A stretch of 64,000 nucleotides of DNA from Rodentolepis nana (Eukaryota; Platyhelminthes; Cestoda; Cyclophyllidea; Hymenolepididae): contig UZAE01000001.1 in assembly GCA_900617975.1 (NCBI GenBank), forward strand, positions 1 through 64,000. Reading direction: 5' to 3'. This document shows positions 47,904-61,700 of the stretch, piece by piece. The number at the start of each line of letters is the position of its first letter. Positions within the stretch are counted from its first letter, which is position 1. The translations under genes and the position numbers were made by a program. Under the pieces are notes generated by a model. It had not been told where the DNA came from and searched no databases. It saw only the letters and a list, made by a program, of their open reading frames with translations.

Positions 47904-50900
47904 ATGGAATCCGTATATAAACTTGGTGAGCGTGGTTTATCAGTCCCGATGAAACTTCATCAGGAAAATCGCTCCAAACTTTGTCAACGTCTTCGCGATC
48001 TGTGGTCATCTGGAAAAGCTCCAACTAAGATTCTTGATGGAGTTTACGTTCTTCTTCAAGGTGGAACACCTGTTATGCACGGAGGTTCGGATGTTGAAAC
48101 TGTCTTTCGTCAAGTAAGTGATATTCTTTGGTTTATTTTATTCTTTGCATTCCCCAGGAATCCTATTTCCATTGGGCATTCGGGGGTTTGGAACCAGACT
48201 GGTATGGCGCAATCGAAGTTGCTACTGAGTGTGCTGTCCTCTTTGTTCCAGAGATTCCTGAAAATGCCGCCGTCTATATGGGTGAACCCCTTACTTTAAT
48301 TGATATCAAGAGCCGGTATGCTGTTGATGCTGTTCACCATACACACAATGTTGGTTTACCCGTTCTATAATAAAATAATCTGTTTTGTTTTCGCTCTTAA
48401 TTCTCTTATTTAAATAGATCTTTAAATTCTTCTCTGAGAAGAATCCGAGTTTGCTGCTAACGTTGGTATGTGATTTTAGAAGTCTTTTGCTGTTTCTTTC
48501 TCTTATGTATTGGGTATTTTGCTCAATAGAATGGCATGAATACGGACAGTGGGTTAATGACAACGGAAGCGTCTTTTCAGGGAATCGATAAGTAAGTATA
48601 ATTTTTTCTCCGGTTTCATTCTTTTCTTTGCACCGTATGTCGTGTAAACTTAATAATATTACCACTTGGTCTCGGAGTAATTAACACTTCTCCAATACCG
48701 TCTTGGTGTCAGCGAAAGAGTTTCTAGGGGTTTTAATCTAACTGCAGTTTTACTGACCTCTACCAGCGAATTCAACCAAGTTGCCACAGCATAGATAATT
48801 CTATATTTCCGTTGAATGAACGAATGGCTAACAGAAAGCGAAATTCCCACCAATGGGGTTGCAGAGTGTCTGAAAAACCACCACGCAAAGTCATTCAGGT
48901 GTTTGATGGTTTCTGTCAGACTGGGTTTCATTTGATCTCTAGTTCCACTTTGGTCCATATAAAGTGCGCTCTGGTCATTTCAACTCCTCCTACTACTACT
49001 ACTAGGAGCTCTCATCATCCCGATTTATCAGTCTTGTTAAGAAATAGGCTGGATGTAATAGGTAATCAATCGGACTGTCGGGAGTAACCACTTTGTTTTG
49101 ATGACTCCTTAATATTCGATTGCATGAGTTCTTTAAAATTTACTTTTGTTCTATTAGATTCAAAGTGGACAATAGTGTTCTCCACCACGAAATATCTGAA
49201 TGGTGAGTCAGATGCCTATTTGAAGCCTCCAATTCACTTCAATGGTTAGTAAGTATTTCAAATTTCGCACTACTGTCTCACATTTCCTTCATCCCATTCA
49301 CCAATCGCGCGATTCATGCGTCTTAGCGATAATATAGTATTCGGTAGTTCGACTGCGTTAGCACCTATTCTTTAAATACTCAACGTTGTCGCATCATTTT
49401 CGTCATGTTCTCGTCAACAACTCATGTGTTATGCGTTTTCAGCGAATTTTAAGCTTATTTTCATGTTTCTGAATGGTGCATATCTGTTTATGTTTATACA
49501 CACTTGCTACGCCCAAGAACTTTGATTTATCAATGTACTTATTCCTAACTAGAATTTCATTATTTCTAGCCCTCAAAGATTTTTTTCAAGCTATCAAAAA
49601 ATGTGGAAAGTAAGTTTTTTTAAATCCTCGTCTAGCTTTCTGCAATCGTAATTTATTCCTAGTGTTTGAATTTTGCTTTTCACATTTACCCTACATTATG
49701 CCACCTTCGAGATAAAACACAACATTTCAAATGTGTGTAGGGCAATATATTTACTCTATATATTTACTTGTAATTTCCTATCTTGAACTGTTCCTCTACT
49801 TTTGAGATATTCTTTCAAATTGAGGTCGAAGTGGTTTACTCTCTCGATGTAGTGTCCTCTATCTCGATTAAAGCTGGTACAGCATTTGGCTTGAACTTTG
49901 GATGGATACAAGTTAAAGCTTATTGCAAAGTTTTTCTCTGTGATTTGGCTACAGCTGTATATGGTGAAACCCGAATTGCTCCACCTGTAATTTGGCAAAA
50001 TATCGAACGAAATAAAAGCCTTTGAATGTTAGGCTTCTTCTAACCGGTTGGCAGATTTGTCCAGAATAGCTTTGTCAGCGGGGGGTGTTCGTCTGCATAT
50101 TTGTGCCAAATGATGTGTAGATTGTCGATTGTTTCTCCCTAGCTTTTTTCGTCGGCTCATACGAAGAGCTGCTTTTGTGTCCTTTTAAACATAATAGACG
50201 ATATTTAAAGGCAGTAACGATTTGTCACACCATAGTTGGAGTTCTTCCTACTAAATTAGCACCATTACAATATGGCAGGTTACGCCCGGAGGCAGTAGTT
50301 GGATAATTTTATGGCTTACAATGGATAGTTAACGCATAAGCATTCGGGATAAACATACGGGTATAGTTTACTCCAAATACTGTAGACTGCGAGCTTATGA
50401 AGTAACGCCCAAGCCTGTCAAACGCTGGAGCTAATAAAAGTAAAAGGAAGGAGTCATATGGATGTCTCAAATATTGATGTGGCTTATGATAGAATACGCT
50501 CTCCAACTTCGTGTTTCGGTGGCTAGCGGTTAGCTTATGGTTCTGTTAAGTCAAAAGTCACGTGATTGTTTCGTACTCGCAAATTTGAATGACTAACCCC
50601 GATTAGCCGCGATTTTCTAGTTTAGAAAGAGTTCTAACTTGTTTCTCTGTTCATACTTTTGACAAATACATCCCTCAATGCACTTGAACGTTATTGAATA
50701 ACTAATTGGTCAAAGTAAGAGGAGCGTACTACACGACGACCAAATTTGTAGCTACGTAGGGGGATGTTCGCTATTCAACTGTTTATTCGCTACAATAAAG
50801 CAAAATCTGTTGAATGAGGGGCTGTATAAGTAGCCTATGTTGAGTCTTGTTTTTTTGTTATCAGCCGCCTCATAAAAAGTCCACTTGAGTTAGAGGTGAT

Positions 50901-52442
50901 TCGTTATGCCGTGTCAATGAGTTCAGCAGCTCATCGCCATTTGATGCGCAAGGTGCGACCCGGAATGTTCCAATTTCAAGCGGAGAGTATCTTCCAGCAC
51001 TATTGCTACTTCTACGCGGGAATGCGACATGTTGCCTATACCTGCATTGCAGCAACGTAAGTCCCTCTTGGTTAAATTTTTTGTTTCTATGGCAAGAAAT
51101 ACAGAATCATATAATGGAATTAGGGCTACCATGCAGTGTTCTGCTTACGAATAGATCCTACTTTACAGTACTCCAAATGGTGGGTAACATCTACTTCTAA
51201 GAGAGTGATCCAGAGCCCCGGCGCTTGAACACTTTAGTTAAGTTATATCCGTTTTATCGTAAAATAAGATGGAAAGAAGCTGGGTTACGTTCAATGCGGT
51301 TAACTTTATGTAGTCGTCACCATTCGAAATAAATGACATTTTTAAGTCAGAATAGGATTACATTGGCCTTGATCTAATCCCGTGACCACATTGTATTCTC
51401 TATACTCGGTTAATGGCTTTTCATAATCGAAGTCACAGTGTCTAACCAATGCAGCTCTCGATATCAATGTTGACTTGTTTTTTTTAGAGGCTGTGACTGC
51501 GCAATCCTCCACTACGGTCACGCTGGAGCTCCAAACGACCATAAAATCAGAGATGGTGACATGTGCCTTTTTGACATGGGTGGGGAGTATTACTGCTACT
51601 GCTCTGATATTACATGTTCTTTCCCTGTGAACGGGAAATTCACAGCTGATCAGCGACTCGTCTATGAGGCCGTTTTATGCGCGGTAAAGTGAGTCAAGTT
51701 TTAGCATTACTTAAGGGAGTTAAGTTACTACGATTTTCAACGTTCATTTTCTGGGACACATTTACAGGGCGGTCACAAGCAGACTTCGGCCCGGATTGAG
51801 TTGGGTAGAGATGCACAAGCATGCTGAAAGAGCAATGCTGGAGCATCTGAAGAAGGGGGGTCTGTTGAGAGGCGATGTGGAAGCAATGATGGGAGCTCGA
51901 CTTGGAGCCATTTTCATGCCCCATGGCTTGGGCCATCTTATGGGATGTGATGTCCATGACGTTGGCGGCTACAATCGTGTAATTACATCTTCACTTTCTT
52001 GGTGGATGTATCACCACTGATTATCATTATCTTGAATTTCTTTAGGGAGCCCCGATTAGGTCTGACGAGCCGGGGCTGAAGAATCTGCGGACTGCTCGTG
52101 TCGTGCAAGCGAATATGGTTCTGACCGTCGAACCGGGTTGCTATTTCATTAAGAGATTGATCGATCACGCTAAATCAGATTCGAGACTTAACGGATTCTT
52201 AGTAGTTGAGGCGATTGACCGGTTCTCTGATTTCGGAGGAGTAAGTTCATCTCCAATTTAACTCAACTGGCATACAATTTCTTGGATTTGGTGCTTAATT
52301 GTGTCTCTTTTAGGTAAGAATTGAAGAAGACGTGGTGATTACCGAGAGTGGTTGTGAGGTACTTTCAGATGTGCCAAGAACAGTAGAAGAAATTGAAGAC
52401 TGGATGTTACGTGAAAGTACTGAATTTGATAATTTGGACTAA
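47904..52442 (+). CDS. PEPD: Xaa-Pro dipeptidase (prolidase)
   Basis: Cytosolic M24 metallopeptidase that cleaves X-Pro dipeptides. Ten exons: 47904-48113, 48158-48349, 48418-48465, 48530-48591, 49158-49202, 50865-51056, 51488-51688, 51768-51978, 52046-52240 and 52314-52442. They give 494 residues (human 493), all phases matching. Recognised blocks: '[21 protein letters not shown]', '[12 protein letters not shown]', '[21 protein letters not shown]', '[20 protein letters not shown]', 'TVEPGCYF' and 'RIEEDVV'. All five metal ligands are present: Asp in FDMGG, Asp in SDITC, His in HGLGH, Glu in VEPG and Glu in RIEED. The enzyme is therefore probably active. The 1.66 kb intron 49203-50864 and the 565 nt intron 48592-49157 carry no supported coding block. 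Confidence 0.95.
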
Positions 52443-52469
52443 ATTTTTGACCACTTTCAATCTTATGAA

Positions 52470-52475
52470 ATTAAA
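52470..52475 (+). terminator. Likely PEPD poly(A) signal
   Basis: ATTAAA variant 28 nt after the stop codon; no canonical AATAAA stands closer. Confidence 0.35.
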
Positions 52476-55400
52476 TATAAAATTTTAATTCGTATTTTTT
52501 CTCATTGTTTTTAATTTCCCTTAAGAAACCACAGGGAGGGTGGTTCAGATTTCATTTACCTTAAAATCAACCTCAGGCCATGGTGGTATAGGTTATTTGG
52601 AATCCATGAATTTCAAGCAGGTGCATTATTCCAAGACTCAACAGTTATGCAGCGATCAACTCTGGGTGCCTTGTTTGCAGTCTATGTAAATAGACAAAGA
52701 TGAATTTACTGGTAAATGTATTACTGTTTTAATCTAAGCAAATCTATCGATTTCGAAAGGCACTATAGTGTTATGAATTCCTGGTCAATTTTGCATTAGA
52801 CGCATTCTCCAACATGGATGCATTATTCATATTAGGACAGCTTTGTCAAATCTCAACGGTGAGGAACACGAATTTCGTCACATGCTTTATCCAGATTCAA
52901 CCATTGACATTGGTCATTACACTTACAGGGTGTGCATGGATAGGTCTCGAATTCATAAACTCTAATCTTAACTTCAAACTTCATTCTTGTATAGAAAGGA
53001 AAACGCAAATATATTTTTCCCAAGTGATTCTGCATCATCCTCTGAGGGGCACGCTTGAACCGTGTCAACCCCCAATGAAATATCTGCTTGGGACGTTTCA
53101 GTTAGGCTAGTTTCAAAATAACTTTGAAATTAGGTCCTTATATTTGGGCCTATGTTTCCTCTGCAAAAGCATAAATGATTGGATGGGAGATGAAAAATCT
53201 AGGCACAGGGATAACCTCCTCGAAAGCAAGAGATTAATTTTATGCTTCGACGTGCTCTTCGTAACTCCTTCGTCTATATGCTTCGGATTTTCTGTTTTAA
53301 TCCTCAAATTTCTCATTTTGGATGTTGGTTTCGGCATACTTTGCACTGATCACGAAGTTTGTTCGATTATTAGAAATATGAACACGACACTATGTGAAAG
53401 ATCGGATAAGAAATAAGTAAGCAAGGGGAAAAACTATGCCGCTTGTAAAATCTCCATAAAATCAACTTTAACACTACGAAATAGCTTTTCGTACCTTCAT
53501 CTGCTACAACACTTAGCCTTTTGCTGAAAGAGCTCTTCCTTATCTTCGCCAGATTTCTACTTCCTTAATTCATTCAGATAAAACTCGGGGCTAAAGAAAA
53601 GTAGAGCACCACGAACGTAGGAAACGGATAACACACTTATACAACTATAGCGACAAGAATTCACTTCAAATGATAATGAACCCGACTGCAAACAGATGGG
53701 TTAAACGATCCGACGGTTAACAACGTGCGATCATAAGTGAAAATCTCGAAGACTTGATTTCATTTGCACCGGTGAATCAACATTTTTAATGACTCCAGAG
53801 GGAAAATGTATAGTTTGAAAGCACTGGTGTATGAACTCATAGTTTGCAACTGATTATAACACATTTGACTGACTACAGTTGTAAAGGATCGTGGTAGAAA
53901 AGATTAGACTGCCACCAGTATCTGGAAAACATGGATGCTGGAAAAGCAGACTACATTTGTAGGGGAAGAGGAGAATTATGGGAATGGCAATTCAATGAGA
54001 TGCAAAAGAGTAATTGTTTGGTACAGAAACCATTGGTCATTGTTATCCACACTATCCTGTTAGTGAGAATAATGCAATATATATGTATTCTTACCCTCAC
54101 AATTCAGCTCATACTCTATTGGTGAGATGTTCAGTCCCTTAAACCCCACCTTCTACCTACAAGAATATATGCCCTTGCCTTGTCTGTAAATATAGACACG
54201 TAGCTTCAATGATATAGCCACCTGCAGAACCCTACTTCCCATGCGACCTTCTCTCATAATTCCAGAACTTCTGTCGGTAGGCCAGTTTGGCACAACCATT
54301 TTCTTATTTGCTCTGCTGTTTCCTCGAGAGCGGTTGAAAATTCAAAGGAAACGAATAGCCCTATAACCTGAACCAAGCTCATCGAAACAAGCCCTACTCT
54401 AGACTAGTCAAATCGGAACAGTGGTTAGCGCATTGCTACGACATAGATACTATCAAGTAGCCTTGCACATTTGGACTTAATAGTAGCAACAGGAACATGG
54501 ATCAGAAGGAAGGATTTCTGGATTAGAGCTAACCCGCTTCTTTTACGAAAGGTGAAATCACATAAGTTCTGAGCGGGTTTACAGGTCAGGGCATTTAACC
54601 CTGTCATATTGAAGCTCTTGACAAATCGGTAAGCACTACAACGGACCCCGAATCACCTTCAAGACCAAAACTTAGTTCTCTTACACCTCAAGTTGTTGAA
54701 CGTAAGAAAGTCGAGTTATATATAAGGGGAAGCAACTTAATACGCAGCGGAGAGAGCCAACATCAGAGGAACACTTTCACAAGAACCCTAGAATAATCAA
54801 AATTAATATCCATGAGCACATTCAGTAGTTTCGTCATCATTATAAACAGAAATCCGAACAAACACGTTTACTTGATTTCGCAGTTTTATCTTTCACATTT
54901 TGGTGTGTGCGATAGGATTACCTCCACGTGATGCACACTGGGCAACGTATACTCACAGGGCAGGTCTATTAACCAGCAGTTAACTTCTGACGTCAAACTA
55001 CCATCACCCCACTCTATGTCATATTCGACAACTTCCACAGTACTCTTTTTACCATTTTTACTTCCTTTGTGTCTGTCTCTTACATCTTTGAAACACTCTT
55101 CTGCTCCCTCCCCCCCATCTCGACTTCTTTCACTTTGATATTCCCTCCACTCTGTAAAACCTGAAGTCAACTAAATGGCCAATGATGACTATCAAAACGC
55201 CTGCCATTTGGAATAAATCTTTCACATTTTGGCTTTTCTCTTTCCCTTGAAAAACTTCCAGTTTAGGTGGGTGAAGGCATATGGGAGAAATGCAATTTCA
55301 CTGAAGCATTCGTAGCTCTCCCTCTCGCTTCTCTGATCCTCATCCTCGAGAGCACGTTTTCACTCTCACATTGAGCTGTCATTGCCAACTTCTATTTTGC

Positions 55401-56284
55401 TTCGTACTTCTTCAAGGTGGTCCAAACCGAGGCCACACGCCTCCTTGCCTGGATCCTAATTTCATAATGGATATTGTAATGGGGTGAAATGAAGAACAAG
55501 TGTTTCTTATAAGTAAGGATACAGGGCGTTGTTGCAATTGGCGCCACAGTCAAGAATGGAATAAGCTAGCCACTACCAGATCAGAAGAGCAGCTAAAGGA
55601 TTAGAATGATGAACAAGTAATATTGCTCAACAAATGCAATATCACTGTGACTCCCACAGGTGCATTTAATCGTAACGCAACAGTGTACTGATGCACTAAC
55701 TGTAGTGCCGGGGTTCTCGCAATTTCGTGCATCGCAGCAACCACCCGATAGAATTTATTTAAATTAGCGTAGAGCCCACCATGAGCGAAGGACGCTTATC
55801 TAAGCACAATAAGTCAGGATATTTGAGCAAATGGGACTGTTAATCTAACCATTTTTATAGCAACTGTAGATTTTTTTGCTTATAATTTTAGCGGAATTTC
55901 AATAATTGATGGCGTCACGAGCCCACATCGTAAATCCTACACGACTTTTGATACTGGGGTAAAAGGAAAAACCGAAAATACAAAAAAATATTAAACTTAG
56001 TTGTCTCCAACAGTCCCTTTTTTACATTCGCGTATACTACGAGAAATGAAAATGCAAATTACTTAATGTAGGTGATATAAATACACAATGGAATTCAATG
56101 AAATATAGAATAAAACTGATTAATTGTGTAACCCAAATGAAATGATAATACCCATATTTCTCGACATAGTCGAGATTAAATGTAGGAATGCTCATTAACA
56201 GAAAACGCATAAACGTCCTGAAAGCATACATTCCAGATTAAAAAGTCGAGAACTGATCGAATTTGAAACCGATATAATGATGCT
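52476..56284. other. 3.8 kb convergent intergenic region, PEPD / RPL14
   Basis: Contains SINE-like copy D (54904-55216). The rest has only short unrelated open frames and no exon I can tie to a family. Confidence 0.5.
54904..55216 (+). mobile_element. SINE-like element, copy D
   Basis: 313 bp, the only copy on the plus strand. Flanked by a perfect 16 bp duplication ATCTTTCACATTTTGG at 54888-54903 and 55217-55232. It begins TGTGTGCGATAGGATTACCT and ends CCATTTGGAATAA, a shorter tail than copies B and C. A 94-codon antisense frame across it is a by-product of the element. Confidence 0.88.
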
Positions 56285-56290
56285 TTTATT
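56285..56290 (-). terminator. Poly(A) signal of RPL14
   Basis: AATAAA on the minus strand, 14 nt beyond the stop codon, so the 3' UTR is very short. Confidence 0.65.
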
Positions 56291-56303
56291 GACATATTAC
56301 AAA

Positions 56304-56889
56304 TTATGCTGACTTGACCTTTGGACGCATGTTCTTAATCGTTTCAAGGGTACTCTTCCTGTGACGATAGCTAGCAATAATATTGTTCCTCTGAAAGAAA
56401 ATAAAATGAGTATTTAGGTGGTTTAATATTTTAATAACCAGTTTGCCAAAACATAAATCAGAAAGAAGTTTTCAGCAAAAGTAAGACGGCTCTTCAATTC
56501 ATCATGTGAAAGTACATCGACATTCTATAAATTACCTGTTTGCGTGCGACCATCACCTGGAATCGCTGGAAATCGTTAAGACCAGAGCGTCGTTCCTTCT
56601 TGGCCAGCTTCTTAGCCCATGCGGACTTTTCCCATAGTTTGCCAATATTTTGCCTGTGCCAAAGATCCTGAATACCTAGAGTACCGCAGTTATCTGGCAG
56701 CTTCATGACAAACTTCGTCAAATGAAGCCGCTTTAAATTGACTGGGCGACGAGGAACACCGTGGCAAGGCCCATCAATTACAACTCGATTTTGATCGATG
56801 ATGTCAACAATGACGGCAACTTTTTTGGCATAAGCGCCGTGAGTGATAAAAACCACCCGTCCGCGTTCGACAAACCGTGTGTACTTCAT
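56304..56889 (-). CDS. RPL14: Large-subunit ribosomal protein eL14
   Basis: Component of the cytosolic 60S subunit. Two exons, 56889-56536 and 56390-56304, phase 0, encode 146 residues. The KOW-type N-terminus reads 'FVERGRVVFITHGAYAKKVAVIVDIIDQNRVVIDGPC' (human '[37 protein letters not shown]'), followed by 'KRLHLTKFVMKLP', 'WAKKLAKKERRSGLNDFQRFQVMVARKQ' and, in exon 2, RNNIIASYRHRK...NMRPKVKSA. The long Ala/Lys-rich extension of vertebrate L14 is absent, as in other invertebrates. Start is the only ATG that fits the family N-terminus. Confidence 0.95.
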
Positions 56890-58755
56890 AACTTAAACGA
56901 ACCAAGCCAGGCTACACGAGTAAACACCCCGAAATTGCGCGAAACCTCTATTGATTATTTAAAACAAAATTCATCTATTGTTGAAAGATACTGGTGCAAT
57001 TTGAAAGGAATCAACTATTTATATTTTAAATATTTTTTAACTTTGTTACATTGGGGTGAATAGTGTATTCCCAAGCATACATAGGATATGTAATTTAATA
57101 TGTAATTCTCCGTGTCCATTTTTTTCTTGTTCATATTATTCGCAGTCATATATAAAATATTCTGTTTAAATATAATTTTGCATATAATTTTGGATATTGT
57201 TGAATATATACAAAGATTTTTAACGTAATCCGTAATTGTTTACCCTAATTGACTTAGATCCTGGCCTCTCTTATCCTAACCTGATAAATGTTATTTTTAA
57301 CGAATAACATATTGATTCCGAAAGATCATCGCTAATATGTAATATTATTCATTATATCTGAGTTGAAATTTTTGTCAAATTTTGGGCACATTTTCGATTA
57401 ATTTTATACTTTACAGGTTTCTTATTCATTTCTGCAACAAATTTATTTATTAATTATTATTAATTAATATTAAGGTAGTTGCATTGTTGAGGCTTTCAGT
57501 TAGAAACTCGAATTCTTTCAACCCCTTCAATGGACTCTTCTGAAGATGTTCGAAATGCAGTGATCGAAGAAGTTAACGAGGCTTATCCCCCGCAAACGGC
57601 CAGATAAATCTTGCCTCAAAAACAAATGAAGAGATGGATGCTTGAATATTCACAAATATTTCCACCACCATTGCTGCGCTTACAATTTTCGTTTGTGCAA
57701 AAAATGGTTTGAAATGCAGCAACAATAACTCCATCTGCGAAAATTCGAGTTAATTTTTCCTTCACAGTTTTTACGTACTTTAAATTTTAAACGTAGTTCA
57801 AACTACAATCCCCTGAGTACTCTAAATGAGTCATTAGTTGACTAAATTTACTCTATATTTAAGAATCTATTTCGCATCAGGACACTATATTAGTTAATTA
57901 ACTTTTTGCTATCTGCGCATTATAGTATTGGTAGAATTAGGGGGTATGCTGAACCTCAGAATTTTTTATTATTATGCCCCCATGAACTGTTTTAAGAGCA
58001 TTTACTAAAAAGGATGTCGATTGTTAAAATTTTTGAAGTTGAATATACTCAAGAACTCCGAATCAAATGTGAACGCTACTTCGTGCATCTCAATCTCAAA
58101 TAGTCCAGGTCTATTCAAATAGTTTTCGAATTCTCACTACTACAAGCAGAGTCTTTTGTAATATTACAGGTATTGGATCATCATCTGCAAACATATATGA
58201 GTAGTTGTAGTTCACATTTTCATCGATGTAGATTAAAGTGTAAATATGCTTCAGGGTATTTTGAAATTCAATAAGTCAAACACTGTTTCCTTTTGAATTT
58301 TCTGCAGATTATTCCATAGAGGTTGTTTTCAGGAGAAATATCCCATTGTAGTAGACATTTAAACGAGCGGATGTGTAAAATATGTTATTTTAAAGACAAA
58401 TTATTCTTACGCTGGGTTGATTTTGTCTTTAATTTCCTTTGATCAATATTGCCTTCACCAAATCGATCAAAATTCTTTTATGGTAGCCGACATTGAACTA
58501 CACAGAAAATTTTCTTTATCTTTACGGTAACTAGAGTATACTAATGACTTTTCTATTCGTTTTAAAGTAATAAAGCATCGTGTATGGATGATTTTTCAAC
58601 TTTATCAATTAATTTAACGATAAAAAATTTATGAGGTAATGTTTCAAAAGTCGGATACTTATTAAAAGCTCATTGGCTAATTTTTTGGCGATAAATAAAT
58701 TGCATTCTGGCGCGGTAATTGGTTCAGTTACATTAGCTTTTTCCTATATTTTGAA
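56890..58755. other. Divergent intergenic region, RPL14 / TUBGCP2
   Basis: About 1.9 kb, strongly AT-rich, presumably holding both promoters. A 25-codon frame at about 57531-57606 opens with ATG but has no donor or partner exon. Nothing else seen. Confidence 0.4.
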
Positions 58756-61700
58756 ATGGATTCGAAGCGGTGTGCCATTTTAAGTGACACCAACGAACTT
58801 TTACACGCTATTAAGTAAGATATTATTATTAAAATCCTATTTGCTCAGTGGTCATTCAGCTGATCCCGCTTTAGTAAATGCATATGCTGATCAGCTACTT
58901 AAAACGTCTAATTCCCGTTTGGGATCTCAGGTATTAGCTTAATTTTTCGGTCGAATAAATATTTTAGGTTAACGTGGAACAAGCAAAGCGGATTATATCA
59001 GAGAGCTGTCCTAATTGTGATGCATTTTTATCTAAATATAATGAGCTGAAGTCACAAAAGTAACCTTTATTTAATTTTTATCGTTCTGTAGTGTTCGTCA
59101 ATTGGATCCTTTGGTTTTCCTTCTTGGTAAAATTAGGCGAGATCCGACATTAATGAAGAATCTTCATGCTCTAAACTCGGAAAACTCGAGTCTATCGGAG
59201 CTCTCCAATTTTGAGGTGAGCTAAAGCTCTTTTATATTATTATTTTCATTTCTAGTCATTTGACGAGTTGCAAATGCGCATCAAAAATACTAATTCTAAT
59301 GCCCTGTCAGGAACGCTACCACAAAGTGATTACTCTGGTTTTGAGTCATATGGACATTTTCAGTCGCTCGAGAATACTCTTATTTCAAATGTAGATCATT
59401 CCGCTGTCATTAAGACGGCCGCTACAAAGACAAAGGACATCAAAGCTCATCGCCGAAAGGAGTATACTCTTTTTCCTCAATGGATGTATTCGACGCCTTT
59501 CCTTTCTGCGGATTTTTTACCGTCCAATTGTCTCACTGCAAAAGTATGAAGTTATATTTCTCTTTTTAGAGTTCTTGAACACTTGTTCACTTGAATTTTC
59601 TGTTAACAAATTTCAGCCACCCCATTTCGTACCCTTGGATAATCTTCCTTTGAATGTTCAGGAGCGACTCATTGTACAAGATCTTTTGTCATGCCTTCAG
59701 GTGTGTGTTTTAGCTTCCCCTTGTTAATATCACAATTTTGGGTTTACTTTCCTTTGGTTTTGTTTTCGCTTTATAGGGTTGTGATGGTGTATACATCAAA
59801 GCTCTTAAACTAGAAAACCCCCATGCTATGCGAAATTTTGCTATTGATGAGAAAATGCGTAAGATTTCGTATACATTTTTTCCGATTTTAGTGAAATTCT
59901 GTCTCTTTTCTACTTGTTTTACAGATCCCTCTCTTATGGATACAGTGAACAAAGTTGTTCCCCTTATTTCCCAATACTCCCTGATTGAACGATTTGTTGA
60001 AGGTATTGAAATATTTTAACCTAAGTCAGTTATGTTAATATGATCGATTCTATTTAGCTTAAATAACTTCAACATTTAGATCTAGCTGATTCGATTTTTA
60101 CTTAAAATTCTCCATTTGAATGCCATGTCGACTGCAATGTCCTCTTTGTGTTGATGGTGGATTGCGAGTTACGTGTTCGATGACTTATGGCTTAAGCTCC
60201 TTTAGTAAGAGGTTGTGAAATTTTAAATGTAATTGCAGTAGTTCCCATCTCTATTAGATAAATAAGGCTTATGATTTGGCTTAATATGTGTGGCATTATT
60301 TACTTTATATACTCTTTTCTATATAAAAGGTTTTTGCCTTTTAAAGAGAATGGAATTGGTTTTAAGTATCAGAAGCTAATTTAACCCAGTAATTTATTAT
60401 TCGTAGAAAAGTGTGTGGCTTAATTTGGTTCTGAATGTGGATATCAAAAAATTATTTTGCCCCTTCTATTAAAAATTATCCTTTACTCCGATTTAAAATT
60501 TTGCTTAAAATGAATTTATTAGAGTCAACTTCCATAACTGCCAACTAATCATGAAATTGATAAAATGAGATGCGTTGTTGGCGTATTTGTTTCGCATTTT
60601 TTACGTCTTATTGGATAGGGCCACATATTGAAACTCGTCCAAGGGTTATAACAACGCGTGACTCTTTTTCTACTTGCTAATAAATTATTATATTATTATC
60701 CTCACTTGTTGTCGTAAACAAGCATTAGTTTTATATCGTAACTAGAACAGGAAGAAGGCGGAAATTTATGCATGCTCATGTGCACCTTCGCGAATATTTA
60801 TTTCATACGTGAAAGAATTATTTTGACCTGGACCGTTCTAAAAGCCATCGTCCAGTTATTTTATGTTATGTGGGTCTGTTGGACCCATAACCCAATGAAT
60901 CAAAATTAATTTAATCACAAATATTTTTTGGGCGCTCTCTTGAACTATGTATAATTCGACCCTTTCACTGGTGCGATGCAATGATGTTGGAGTTGAACTC
61001 CGAAAACTACTGCCATTTTCCTTTACGATTATCTATTTTTGTAGAAAATTATTTACTAACCCCACTGCCAGTTGAATCGTGAGAGTCTTCTCTAGTGTAT
61101 ATTCTTTGTTAAGAAAGATATATTTAACTTTTAACTCTCGTTTCAGAAAAGGCATCCTATGGGTTTGGCCGGGTGGACCAAGCGTTGAGCGAAGCCCTTC
61201 AAGAAATTCTCCAAGAGAACTGGAAGCTCATTTGCCAATTGGATCAGGAGTATCGATCTAATCAACTTGGTGTTTCTCGTCTGCTTCTTCTCTTAAAGGT
61301 ATGCATTTTTAAGAATCACCTTAATACTACAATGTGTTCTAGTGCCAAATTTTTTAGTATATCAATTTTACAATTGAGTAAGCAAACGTCCAGTTGCATT
61401 ATTTTATGCGTTAGCTACGCACTCCAATGGAATGAGTAGTAATTATTCAACAAACGAAAGAATTATTAAGTGAGTAGAGTTTTGTATGTAATTTCATTAA
61501 TTCTTCGATTTTTAGTCGCTAAATAATAACTGCAATAGTAGAACAATATAGTGCTTCTCACTCAGTTACTGATCTTCATTACTTTAGATGAAAAGGTTCC
61601 ATTCTTTTGGGTTATTTGGATGCAGGGGAAAGTGAGTGAAATGGTTTCTCTTTTTTTAATTTACACCTATTGATTGACATCAAAAAATGGAAATGGAGAT

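Noticed and set aside
48659..48958. 99-codon minus-strand frame in a PEPD intron
   Set aside because: No recognisable family, no splice context, and an overlapping plus-strand frame of similar length; treated as chance or an old decayed insert.
53931..54125. Short ATG-started frame in the PEPD-RPL14 gap
   Set aside because: Low-complexity composition, no conserved block and no partner exon.
54420..54470. tRNA-like string GTGGTTAGCGCATTGCTACG
   Set aside because: Looks like a D-arm/anticodon start but no matching T-arm or acceptor stem follows at the right spacing.
57531..57606. 25-codon ATG frame upstream of TUBGCP2
   Set aside because: Ends in a stop with no donor; cannot be joined to any exon.
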